A stretch of DNA of 6,475 nucleotides, from contig DAOUXE010000068.1 in NCBI GenBank assembly GCA_030666765.1, forward strand, positions 1 through 6,475, read 5' to 3'. Position 1 is the first letter of the stretch. Each line of letters starts with the position of its first letter. This document shows positions 1 to 4,182 of this stretch, piece by piece. Source of the DNA: Methanosarcinales archaeon (GTDB lineage Archaea > Halobacteriota > Methanosarcinia > Methanosarcinales > Methanogasteraceae). The translations under genes and the position numbers were made by a program. The notes under the pieces are model-generated. The model was not told the DNA's origin and searched no databases. It saw only the letters and a program-made list of their open reading frames with translations.

Positions 1-181
1 CGCCAACAGCAGCTTCTGTGAATCCGACATCGACCGAGTGCATCTCGACCCAGACGACCGCCATTATCAGGCTGTAGGCTGAGAGGATGATAATCGCTGA
101 GAGAAGGTCTTTTATCGAGATTGCAGCGATTGCACAGACTACGAGGAATAGAAGCATCGTTATGTCAAGTACCCAAATCAT
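1..181 (-). CDS. mbhD: MbhD/DUF4040-type antiporter subunit, partial (C-terminus outside window)
   Basis: The first 60 codons of a small membrane subunit are visible; the gene runs off the left edge. Its ATG overlaps the mnhG stop codon as ATGA (178-181), so translation is probably coupled. Hydrophobic segments lie at about residues 4-20 and 28-46. Asp25 (in IKDLLSAII) and the segment DVGFTEAAVG (51-60) match the DUF4040 hallmark, where a membrane-embedded acidic residue follows a VAFTEAAVG-like motif. In the family this domain is either a free-standing subunit (MbhD) or the C-terminal part of MrpA; it lines the ion path between the antiporter-like subunit and the small subunits. A separate gene straight after mnhG matches the Mbh-type arrangement. 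The family call is confident; whether the complex is an Mrp antiporter or a respiratory hydrogenase-like complex cannot be decided here. Confidence 0.85.
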   Translation of the reverse strand, partial: MIWVLDITMLLFLVVCAIAAISIKDLLSAIIILSAYSLIMAVVWVEMHSVDVGFTEAAVG

Positions 182-594
182 CGTCCATCGCCTCCGTCTT
201 CATCGACTCTGCCTTCGCCGCTATTACCGGTGTTGCTGATATTGTTAGTATCGTCTGTATTCAGCCACTGCACCCGGTCGTCCGGTTTCCGCCATGGTTC
301 GAGCCCGACATCGTACGCGGCTTTCGCGATCGCGTGAGTCGAGGTTGGGTTCGCAAACAGGATGAAAATAATGAGAAACAGTATCTTCACGCTGACGAAT
401 GTCGCGCCACCGTAAACGATCAGCGCAACGAGCATCAACCCCTCACCAAGCGTGTCACACTTACCTGTGGCGTGCATTCGTGAGTAGAAATCGGGAAATC
501 GCAAAAACCCAATCGTTCCCGCGAGCATGAAGAAGGCTCCAGTCAGCAGGAGCACAACAGTGAGTATATTTGTTATCGTTGTTATATCAGACAT
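178..594 (-). CDS. mnhG: Na+/H+ antiporter subunit MnhG/MrpG (MbhC-like)
   Basis: A 138-residue membrane protein of the MnhG/MrpG family, a small subunit of multisubunit cation/proton antiporters and of the sodium-translocating module of Mbh-type complexes. Membrane segments lie at about residues 8-29, 49-66 and 70-83. The family signature is clear: RFPDFYSRMHATGKCDTLG at 32-50, followed by NPTSTHAIAKAAY near 82-94. The ATG at 594 is preceded 6 nt upstream by GAGGTGG (plus positions 601-607). The gene begins 16 nt after the mnhF stop and overlaps the next gene by 4 nt, so it is internal to an operon. The C-terminus is odd: residues 97-138 form a hydrophilic tail rich in Asp, Asn and Gly that extends past the usual end of the family and would lie outside the membrane. 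Identification is secure from the signature. Confidence 0.93.
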   Translation of the reverse strand: MSDITTITNILTVVLLLTGAFFMLAGTIGFLRFPDFYSRMHATGKCDTLGEGLMLVALIVYGGATFVSVKILFLIIFILFANPTSTHAIAKAAYDVGLEPWRKPDDRVQWLNTDDTNNISNTGNSGEGRVDEDGGDGR

Positions 595-600
595 CGTTTT

Positions 601-607
601 CCACCTC
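601..607 (-). promoter_or_regulatory. ribosome binding site of mnhG
   Basis: GAGGTGG on the minus strand lies 6 nt before the mnhG ATG at 594 and fixes that start. It sits in the 16-nt gap after mnhF. Confidence 0.75.
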
Positions 608-610
608 TTT

Positions 611-883
611 TTAGTACCTCGTCGCTGCTATCGTCATAATAAAGTTAAGAATCGCATACACAAGCGCGATATCGAAGAAATCAGGTCGTTTGTAGATGAA
701 CCCGATAAGAACCAGGAGCACAATCGTTTTAGTGCCGATCACACTCACTGCGATGATCCGGTTGAATATCCCGGGCCCCTCGATGCCGCGGTAGAGTGAT
801 ACAAAGCTTGCGATGACTATCAGGATTGCCATCGCCAGAAAGACGTTCACCATTTCGATCCCGAAGAGTGATGCACCTGTCAT
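611..883 (-). CDS. mnhF: Na+/H+ antiporter subunit MnhF/MrpF (MbhB-like)
   Basis: A 90-residue protein with three hydrophobic segments (about 11-31, 45-64 and 71-87), the usual size and topology of MrpF/MbhB, a small membrane subunit of the antiporter complex. The family core is the short loop RGIEGPGIFNRIIA (32-45) followed by VIGTKT (48-53). From memory of the family, the residue before the Arg in GPxxxDR is usually Asp; here it is Asn41, and a second position that is often acidic is Ser47. The start at 883 is supported by GGAGG (plus positions 893-897), which lies inside the last codons of mnhE, leaving only 3 nt between the mnhE stop and this ATG. That arrangement points to translational coupling. 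Family assignment is confident. Confidence 0.92.
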   Translation of the reverse strand: MTGASLFGIEMVNVFLAMAILIVIASFVSLYRGIEGPGIFNRIIAVSVIGTKTIVLLVLIGFIYKRPDFFDIALVYAILNFIMTIAATRY

Positions 884-886
884 ATA

Positions 887-1369
887 TCAGTCCTCCATAA
901 AGACGTGGGCGACCCTGCGTTCCATCGCTCCCTCCAGGAGATCGTCGGCATGCTCCTTTGCTATCGCGTGGACGTAGAAGACGCCGTCCACGATGTCGAT
1001 TGTGACTGTGCCTGGTGTGAGCGTTATTGAGTTTGCAAGCGCGGTGCGCGCCACATCGCTCTTGAGTATCGTCTTGAACGTGACTACCTGTGGGTCGATA
1101 GGCATCCTGGGCGAGAGCGCCCGTTTTGCGACATCAATGTTCGCGAGCACTATCTGATAGATGAGCCATGGGAGATAAGCTACAAATCGCACGATCTTTG
1201 TCAGGGTGTGGTTTCCTGTGCCTGTGAATAGAAGATCGTGGGATGCGTAAGCCACGATTGCCGAACACACGATTCCTGCGCCCACATGGAACGCGTCGAA
1301 GTGCGCTGAGAGTAGTAGCCAGAAGGCAAACACGATGATGTACGTTGCTATGAAATGTTTTATGTTCAT
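887..1369 (-). CDS. mnhE: Na+/H+ antiporter subunit MnhE/MrpE (MbhA-like)
   Basis: A 160-residue protein of normal MrpE length and the first gene of the antiporter operon. Hydrophobic segments at about 5-21, 27-42 and 59-77 make the membrane part, followed by a soluble C-terminal domain. The strongest family marker is LANSITLTPGTVTID at residues 111-125, nearly invariant in MrpE/MbhA. The ATG at 1369 is preceded 5 nt upstream by GGTGATC (plus 1374-1380), complementary to the 3' end of archaeal 16S rRNA. The E-F-G-D order that follows (mnhE, mnhF, mnhG, mbhD) equals the mbhA-B-C-D order in archaeal membrane-bound hydrogenase operons and differs from bacterial mrpABCDEFG. The catalytic part of the complex must lie beyond the left edge. 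Confidence 0.93.
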   Translation of the reverse strand: MNIKHFIATYIIVFAFWLLLSAHFDAFHVGAGIVCSAIVAYASHDLLFTGTGNHTLTKIVRFVAYLPWLIYQIVLANIDVAKRALSPRMPIDPQVVTFKTILKSDVARTALANSITLTPGTVTIDIVDGVFYVHAIAKEHADDLLEGAMERRVAHVFMED

Positions 1370-1373
1370 GTTG

Positions 1374-1380
1374 GATCACC
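1374..1380 (-). promoter_or_regulatory. ribosome binding site of mnhE
   Basis: GGTGATC on the minus strand, 5 nt before the mnhE ATG, pairs with the anti-Shine-Dalgarno end of 16S rRNA. It shows that the operon is read from a leadered mRNA. Confidence 0.65.
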
Positions 1381-1434
1381 CGATGTTGGTATCGTTTGGC
1401 GTGTGTTTGAGCAGTTCATTCTCTCTCCACCCCT

Positions 1435-1494
1435 ACGAATGCACATTGATATATATTCTGTTGGCACTTAAATTGAACGAATGTACACTGATAC
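1435..1494. repeat. imperfect 18-bp direct repeat at the mnhE promoter
   Basis: Two copies of ACGAATG(C/T)ACA(T/C)TGATA(T/C), at 1435-1452 and 1477-1494, match at 15 of 18 positions. The offset is 42 bp, close to four DNA turns, so both copies face the same side of the helix. The first copy overlaps the TATA core and the second lies just upstream of the BRE on the minus strand. This could be a double operator for the mnh operon. Confidence 0.4.
1448..1464 (-). promoter_or_regulatory. BRE/TATA promoter of the mnhE operon
   Basis: On the minus strand the sequence CCAACAGAATATATATC has a TATA-like core (1448-1458) preceded by a CCAA BRE-like element. Archaeal spacing puts transcription start near 1423, giving a leader of about 55 nt with the mnhE ribosome-binding site at its end. 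No better TATA box is seen between 1380 and 1470. Confidence 0.55.
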
Positions 1495-1551
1495 TGGAGA
1501 AGTGGGATATTGCACCACGACAGTGTGTTAAACTCCAACTTTGAGACACTG

Positions 1552-1582
1552 AGTGGGATTTAATGAGCTCTTGGTGCCCACT
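1552..1582. repeat. inverted repeat between the divergent promoters
   Basis: AGTGGG (1552-1557) and CCCACT (1577-1582) are exact complements around a 19-nt loop that contains the palindrome GAGCTC. The element lies between the mnhE promoter and the promoter at 1601, so it could be a protein site. It has no T-run typical of a terminator on either side. Confidence 0.25.
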
Positions 1583-1600
1583 ATCGTCAAAGAGGGAAAC

Positions 1601-1615
1601 CCAAAGCTTTAATAA
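1601..1615 (+). promoter_or_regulatory. BRE/TATA promoter of the 1642-2480 two-gene unit
   Basis: CCAAAGCTTTAATAA combines a BRE-like CCAAAG with a TATA core (1608-1615). It closely resembles CCAAAGGCTTTTTATATT upstream of the regulator gene at 4183. The distance from CCAAAG to the ATG is 41 nt here and 40 nt there, so transcription should start at or next to the ATG at 1642, giving a leaderless message. Confidence 0.55.
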
Positions 1616-1641
1616 GTCTAAACACCCACGAATATGTTGGT

Positions 1642-1761
1642 ATGCCGCCCTTGTCTGATGGTCGTGGCGGCAGTGGTCACGCCCGCACACCACCGCCATG
1701 TCGTAAGACGATCGTGCGGAAGAGTGTACGACGTAGCAAAATTTATATATGGAGGCATTAA
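1642..1761 (+). CDS. small basic protein of unknown function (39 aa)
   Basis: A short ORF that I do not recognise as any family. It starts with ATG at 1642, the position expected for a leaderless transcript from the promoter at 1601-1615, and ends with TAA at 1759-1761, only 2 nt before the ATG of the next gene. The next gene's ribosome-binding site (GGAGG, 1751-1755) lies inside its last codons, which suggests translational coupling. The N-terminal half is rich in Gly and Pro with a GRGGSGH stretch (residues 7-13); the C-terminal half is strongly basic (for example RKTIVRKSVRRSKIYIW, residues 21-37). It has one Cys and no membrane segment. The composition suggests nucleic-acid or ribosome binding, but that is inference. 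Against it being a gene: it is short and GC-rich hairpins overlap it. Confidence 0.5.
   Translation: MPPLSDGRGGSGHARTPPPCRKTIVRKSVRRSKIYIWRH
1751..1755 (+). promoter_or_regulatory. ribosome binding site deciding the start of the 1764 gene
   Basis: GGAGG lies 8 nt before the ATG at 1764. It also overlaps the in-frame upstream ATG at 1749, which therefore cannot be the start it serves. Confidence 0.75.
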
Positions 1762-1763
1762 AA

Positions 1764-2480
1764 ATGGCACGAATGAAGAAAGCATCAAAGAAAGATACAA
1801 AACCTGAACGAGTTGCTATCCTTGAGGGTCGAATCAGGGAGATCTATGCGGAGTACAGGCATCTCCTTCCTGCAGACTATAAATGGGAAGATGAAAGTTC
1901 CCGCTGGATCGAACTGGTCTACTGCATATTCGCGGAACTCACCGAACATTCGTACAGGGATGCGCGCAGACTGGCAAACAATCTTGCAGACTTAAACATG
2001 TTGGATGTCGATGACTTGGCTGGAATACCGATAATGGATGATGGCATGGTCAATCCTGATAACTCGCGTATGAAAACCATAACAGACATCCTCAAATCGA
2101 ATGGTGTTGCTGATGACGATATCAGAAAGTCGCTTTCGGCGATTTGCAAGGTAGCTCAGGCAATTCAGGAGAATTACGACGGCAAGATTCAGAAGTTCCT
2201 CAGGAAGTATGGTCACGAGATCGTCAACGAGTTCGACTCGCACGTCTCGTTTTCCGAGGTGAGTAAGGGCGCACAGTCCAGAATCCTTGTGAAATGGATT
2301 CAGAACACACTTTGTATGCCTCTTGCATTCTCGAATGTCTATACAGCCAGGTTCTGCGAGAGGAAGGGTGCCAGTTACTGGGAACTTGCAGAGGCGGCAG
2401 ACAACCTCGGGATCAATGGTGCAATGCTTGATGACCTCTTAGAGGTGTACATCGTTGACATAGAAGGGAAGAAAGTATAA
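1764..2480 (+). CDS. uncharacterised protein, possibly a degenerate HhH-GPD (endonuclease III-like) fold
   Basis: A soluble, mostly alpha-helical protein of 238 residues with a basic first 16 residues. I do not recognise it firmly. Residues 46-88 (WIELVYCIFAELT and the helices after it) and 123-203 can be laid over endonuclease III: a helix like KVAQAIQENYDGKI (129-142), a hairpin-like turn near 163-175, then NVYTARFCERKG (191-202) where EndoIII has VDTHIFRV. If this alignment is right, the catalytic Lys of the hairpin and the catalytic Asp are both missing and there is no C-terminal four-Cys cluster, so it would be a non-catalytic DNA- or protein-binding relative. The start at 1764 is chosen for GGAGG 8 nt upstream; in-frame ATGs at 1749 and 1773 are alternatives. 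It is the second gene of the unit with the 39-aa ORF, and a terminator follows. Confidence 0.85.
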   Translation: MARMKKASKKDTKPERVAILEGRIREIYAEYRHLLPADYKWEDESSRWIELVYCIFAELTEHSYRDARRLANNLADLNMLDVDDLAGIPIMDDGMVNPDNSRMKTITDILKSNGVADDDIRKSLSAICKVAQAIQENYDGKIQKFLRKYGHEIVNEFDSHVSFSEVSKGAQSRILVKWIQNTLCMPLAFSNVYTARFCERKGASYWELAEAADNLGINGAMLDDLLEVYIVDIEGKKV

Positions 2481-2492
2481 TCATCATGGCAG

Positions 2493-2529
2493 GGGACCTG
2501 TATACGGTCCCACTGCTTCACTATTTTTT
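2493..2529 (+). terminator. terminator after the 1764 gene
   Basis: GGGACC (2493-2498) and GGTCCC (2506-2511) form a 6-bp stem around a 7-nt loop, followed 12 nt later by a run of six T (2524-2529). It begins 12 nt after the stop codon. The T-run is the part expected to matter in archaeal termination. Confidence 0.55.
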
Positions 2530-2680
2530 GGGTCTTCCAAGCAATCTGGTGCGCTGGGATGCCGAATCAAATGAGTTCTTCAGAAACGCGTGGGTTTGTG
2601 TTAAAATTGCGAATGGTACAAGCGTAGTTCCCCAAAATTCAACCTAGTCCATCAGCCATGCTCAAAAGGCATTTCTCGCA

Positions 2681-2736
2681 AACTTTTCACAAAAGTTCGA
2701 TCAAAAACTTCCCACTCACAATTTTCACAAAAGTTT
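2681..2736. repeat. two copies of a TTTTCACAAAAGTT hairpin repeat
   Basis: The 14-mer TTTTCACAAAAGTT occurs at 2684-2697 and 2722-2735, 38 bp apart. The first copy sits in a perfect hairpin AACTTTT-cac-AAAAGTT (2681-2697); the second keeps a 4-bp stem, TTTT-cac-AAAA. The motif GTTTTCAC recurs at 2792-2799 in the next hairpin. Confidence 0.5.
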
Positions 2737-2787
2737 CACGGCTCCGCCGATGCTCCGCATTCAAAAACGTATAACCCCTCCCCGGAG

Positions 2788-2822
2788 GGCAGTTTTCACT
2801 CGATTTTTGTGCAAAAACTGCC
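2788..2822 (-). terminator. stable hairpin downstream of usp, possible terminator
   Basis: GGCAGTTTT (2788-2796) pairs perfectly with AAAACTGCC (2814-2822); CAC and GTG inside extend the stem to 12 bp with a 2-nt bulge. Read on the minus strand it follows the usp stop by about 60 nt and supplies T5 runs at 2817-2813 and again at 2767-2763, consistent with archaeal T-run termination. Confidence 0.4.
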
Positions 2823-2824
2823 TG

Positions 2825-2877
2825 TGAACATGCCCGCACGCCGCGTTAAATCCGCCGCGATACTTAGGGCATGTTCA
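2825..2877. repeat. 11-bp perfect inverted repeat just after the usp stop
   Basis: TGAACATGCCC (2825-2835) and GGGCATGTTCA (2867-2877) are exact complements enclosing a 31-nt loop with two CCGCG copies. The arm ends 5 nt past the usp stop codon on the minus strand. It may stabilise the 3' end of the usp message or form part of its terminator. Confidence 0.55.
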
Positions 2878-2882
2878 GGCAT

Positions 2883-3812
2883 CTACGCCACTTTCTTAAT
2901 CGCAAGAACCGAACTGTGAACCTTTCTCGCGATTGTTTCAGGCGCGGTTTTGCGCATGAGCCGCTTTAGCACGCTCTCATCCTTTGAGCCCATAACTAGC
3001 AGGTCGAAGCGCTGTTGCCTGGTAAGTCTTGCGATCTCATCACTCTGCTTGCCAACCAGAACCTGCGAGCTTGCCGCAACTCCCCTATCACGCGCGATAT
3101 CTGCAATAGAGTCTGCGAGAGCCGCCCCTCGTGACAACCGGTTCTCCTTCATCTTAGCAAGCAGCGTATCAGATGTCTTAACAGTCTCACCAAGGCGTCT
3201 GCGTTGTCTTCCAGCCCCCGATGACGCGGCAGCCTCGGGCAGGTAAACGACCCGCTCTGAGACGAGCCCCTCTTCGAGGTCCACTACCTGAACCGCAGTC
3301 AGTTCGGCATCGTACCCGTCAGCAACCTTTGCAGCACACTGTGCGATGTTGATCGGGCTGTCTGCGGCAACGAGGATCTTCTTGTAGTCGCCAGTGTCAT
3401 GGTCAAGATCCTTTACCATGAGCAAGTTGTACTTCGACATATTGAGGAGTCCGGCTGCACGGTCGCTTAATCCCTGTCCTGTTGTTGCACCGCGCGTACC
3501 CGTTATCAACATGTTCGGATTGATGTCCCGTGCAATCTTCATGATGTCTTTTGGCTGGTCAGTGGACGCCTTCTGCCTCACATCCGCGATCTCGACGCCA
3601 TGGTCTGCTGCCATGTCGCTAATTCTTGAAAGCCGGTCCTGAAACAGGTGTCGTGCAGCTTCGGTTTTGCGGCTGGAGTCAAACCAGCGTGTATTTCTAA
3701 TCTCGGTTGCCACAAGCTCGGCATCCAAATGCTCTGCCATTGTTATGGCGTGTACGGCGGTGGCATCAAGATCAGATGCACCGTCGACCAGTAGTTGGAA
3801 CTTTCGTGTCAT
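2883..3812 (-). CDS. tandem-domain universal stress protein (UspA family)
   Basis: A 309-residue cytoplasmic protein of two UspA domains, about 5-135 and 144-307. Each begins with a beta strand ending in a conserved Asp (LLVDGASD, 7-14; ILVAADSP, 146-153) and ends with the family pattern: LITGTRG...NLLMVK (102-134) and LLVMGSK...SSVLAIKK (271-307). The ATP-binding motif of UspA, GxxGx9G(S/T), is incomplete in both. The first has GTRG (105-108) but no G(S/T) at the right distance; the second has GSKD. It may therefore not bind ATP. A stretch at 199-206 is Arg-rich. The start at 3812 is chosen because GAGGTG lies 8 nt upstream; an in-frame GTG at 3929 would add 39 basic residues outside the fold. 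Convergent with the 1764 gene, divergent from the 4183 regulator. Confidence 0.9.
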   Translation of the reverse strand: MTRKFQLLVDGASDLDATAVHAITMAEHLDAELVATEIRNTRWFDSSRKTEAARHLFQDRLSRISDMAADHGVEIADVRQKASTDQPKDIMKIARDINPNMLITGTRGATTGQGLSDRAAGLLNMSKYNLLMVKDLDHDTGDYKKILVAADSPINIAQCAAKVADGYDAELTAVQVVDLEEGLVSERVVYLPEAAASSGAGRQRRRLGETVKTSDTLLAKMKENRLSRGAALADSIADIARDRGVAASSQVLVGKQSDEIARLTRQQRFDLLVMGSKDESVLKRLMRKTAPETIARKVHSSVLAIKKVA

Positions 3813-3820
3813 TTCTCTTG

Positions 3821-3826
3821 CACCTC
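3821..3826 (-). promoter_or_regulatory. ribosome binding site deciding the usp start
   Basis: GAGGTG on the minus strand is 8 nt before the ATG at 3812. It selects this start over the longer in-frame GTG start at 3929. Confidence 0.7.
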
Positions 3827-3857
3827 GTGTTGTTTTGTTCTTTGTCAAGAGGCACTT

Positions 3858-3893
3858 TTGCGCGACCGTCTGCATCTCCGGTTTTTCGCGCAA
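3858..3893 (-). other. hairpin in the usp mRNA leader
   Basis: TTGCGCG and CGCGCAA (7 bp) plus inner ACCG/CGGT (4 bp) make an 11-bp stem with a 4-nt A bulge and a 10-nt loop. It lies about 45 nt before the usp start, within the predicted leader, and leaves the ribosome-binding site free. Possible roles are mRNA stability or post-transcriptional control; the sequence does not decide. Confidence 0.4.
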
Positions 3894-3931
3894 TCTTCGT
3901 CTCTTGCAGTCAACACTCTGTAATGTCACTT

Positions 3932-3940
3932 GTATATACT
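3932..3940 (-). promoter_or_regulatory. TATA box of usp
   Basis: AGTATATAC on the minus strand is the best TATA candidate upstream of usp. It predicts transcription start near 3908 and a leader of roughly 95 nt. A second weaker candidate, TTTTTAGTA, lies at about 3950-3958. No clear BRE is seen. Confidence 0.4.
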
Positions 3941-3965
3941 CGATTGATACTAAAAATAGAGAGAA

Positions 3966-3981
3966 TGTCTTTTAGAAGACA
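3966..3981. promoter_or_regulatory. 16-bp inverted repeat, candidate operator between usp and the regulator
   Basis: TGTCTT-ttag-AAGACA is a perfect 6+4+6 palindrome about 26 bp upstream of the usp TATA box. Its symmetry and size suit a dimeric ribbon-helix-helix repressor or activator such as the divergent gene product. Confidence 0.4.
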
Positions 3982-4022
3982 AGGTGTGGCAAAAACTGCA
4001 CATCACGAGTGGACTGTTGATA

Positions 4023-4033
4023 CCGGGTGCCGG
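4023..4033. promoter_or_regulatory. CCGG-gtg-CCGG palindrome
   Basis: A perfect 11-bp palindrome with a 3-nt spacer, about 120 bp upstream of the regulator's TATA box. It could be a second binding site in the shared control region, but its short half-sites can arise by chance. Confidence 0.25.
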
Positions 4034-4073
4034 ATAGTGTGAAGATTATGGACTGGTTACACACTCTGGTTAG

Positions 4074-4099
4074 GGTGATGGGTTTCTTACCCACTCGCC
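4074..4099. repeat. hairpin upstream of the regulator promoter
   Basis: GGTGATGGGT (4074-4083) pairs with ACCCA-c-TCGCC (4089-4099) around a 5-nt loop, giving a 10-bp stem with one bulged C and one G-T pair. It lies about 45 bp upstream of the regulator's BRE/TATA. It is likely DNA-level or incidental, since it would not be in the leaderless message. Confidence 0.3.
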
Positions 4100-4142
4100 A
4101 GCCCCCCTCATGGCGTATTATATACAATGTGGTTCGTGTTAT

Positions 4143-4160
4143 CCAAAGGCTTTTTATATT
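4143..4160 (+). promoter_or_regulatory. BRE/TATA promoter of the regulator gene
   Basis: CCAAAGGCTTTTTATATT has a BRE-like CCAAAG and a TATA core at 4151-4159. The first T is 32 nt before the ATG at 4183, so transcription should begin within a few bases of the start codon. No ribosome-binding site precedes that ATG, as expected for a leaderless gene. Confidence 0.65.
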
Positions 4161-4182
4161 ACACGTCACATCGGGATTAGAA

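Larger units (their letters stand above)
2531..2882. other. gene-free, hairpin-rich intergenic region
   Basis: No plausible gene is seen in either strand over about 350 bases. The left part (2531-2640) is plain. From 2640 onward there are many A/T-runs with repeated TTTTCAC and TCAAAAAC words, a GCTCCGC direct repeat near 2742-2758, and four hairpins listed separately. It separates two convergent genes, so part of it should terminate usp. Confidence 0.6.

Noticed and set aside
1433..1699. 88-residue minus-strand ORF upstream of mnhE
   Set aside because: It covers both divergent promoters and the small plus-strand ORF and has no recognisable domain.
1742..1749. TTTATATA as the TATA box of the 1764 gene, with a leaderless start at 1773
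   Set aside because: It lies inside the 39-aa ORF, and a strong GGAGG serves the ATG at 1764. The better promoter is at 1601-1615.
2559..2627. 22-codon ORF in the gap after the 1764 gene
   Set aside because: No ribosome-binding site, no promoter and no distinctive composition.
2681..2799. CRISPR-like array from repeated TTTTCAC words
   Set aside because: The shared units are at most 14 bp, spacings are unequal (38 and 71 bp), and the copies degenerate quickly.
3813..3929. 39-residue N-terminal extension of the UspA protein
   Set aside because: It begins with GTG about 3 nt after the TATA box, is basic and outside the fold, and a good ribosome-binding site marks 3812.
2811..3999. GCAAAAACTGC occurring on both sides of usp as an insertion footprint
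   Set aside because: An 11-mer shared pair is expected several times by chance in a window this size, and the flanks do not match.
4027..4182. 52-residue N-terminal extension of the regulator
   Set aside because: It would start upstream of the gene's own BRE/TATA, and the RHH-like domain begins right after the ATG at 4183.
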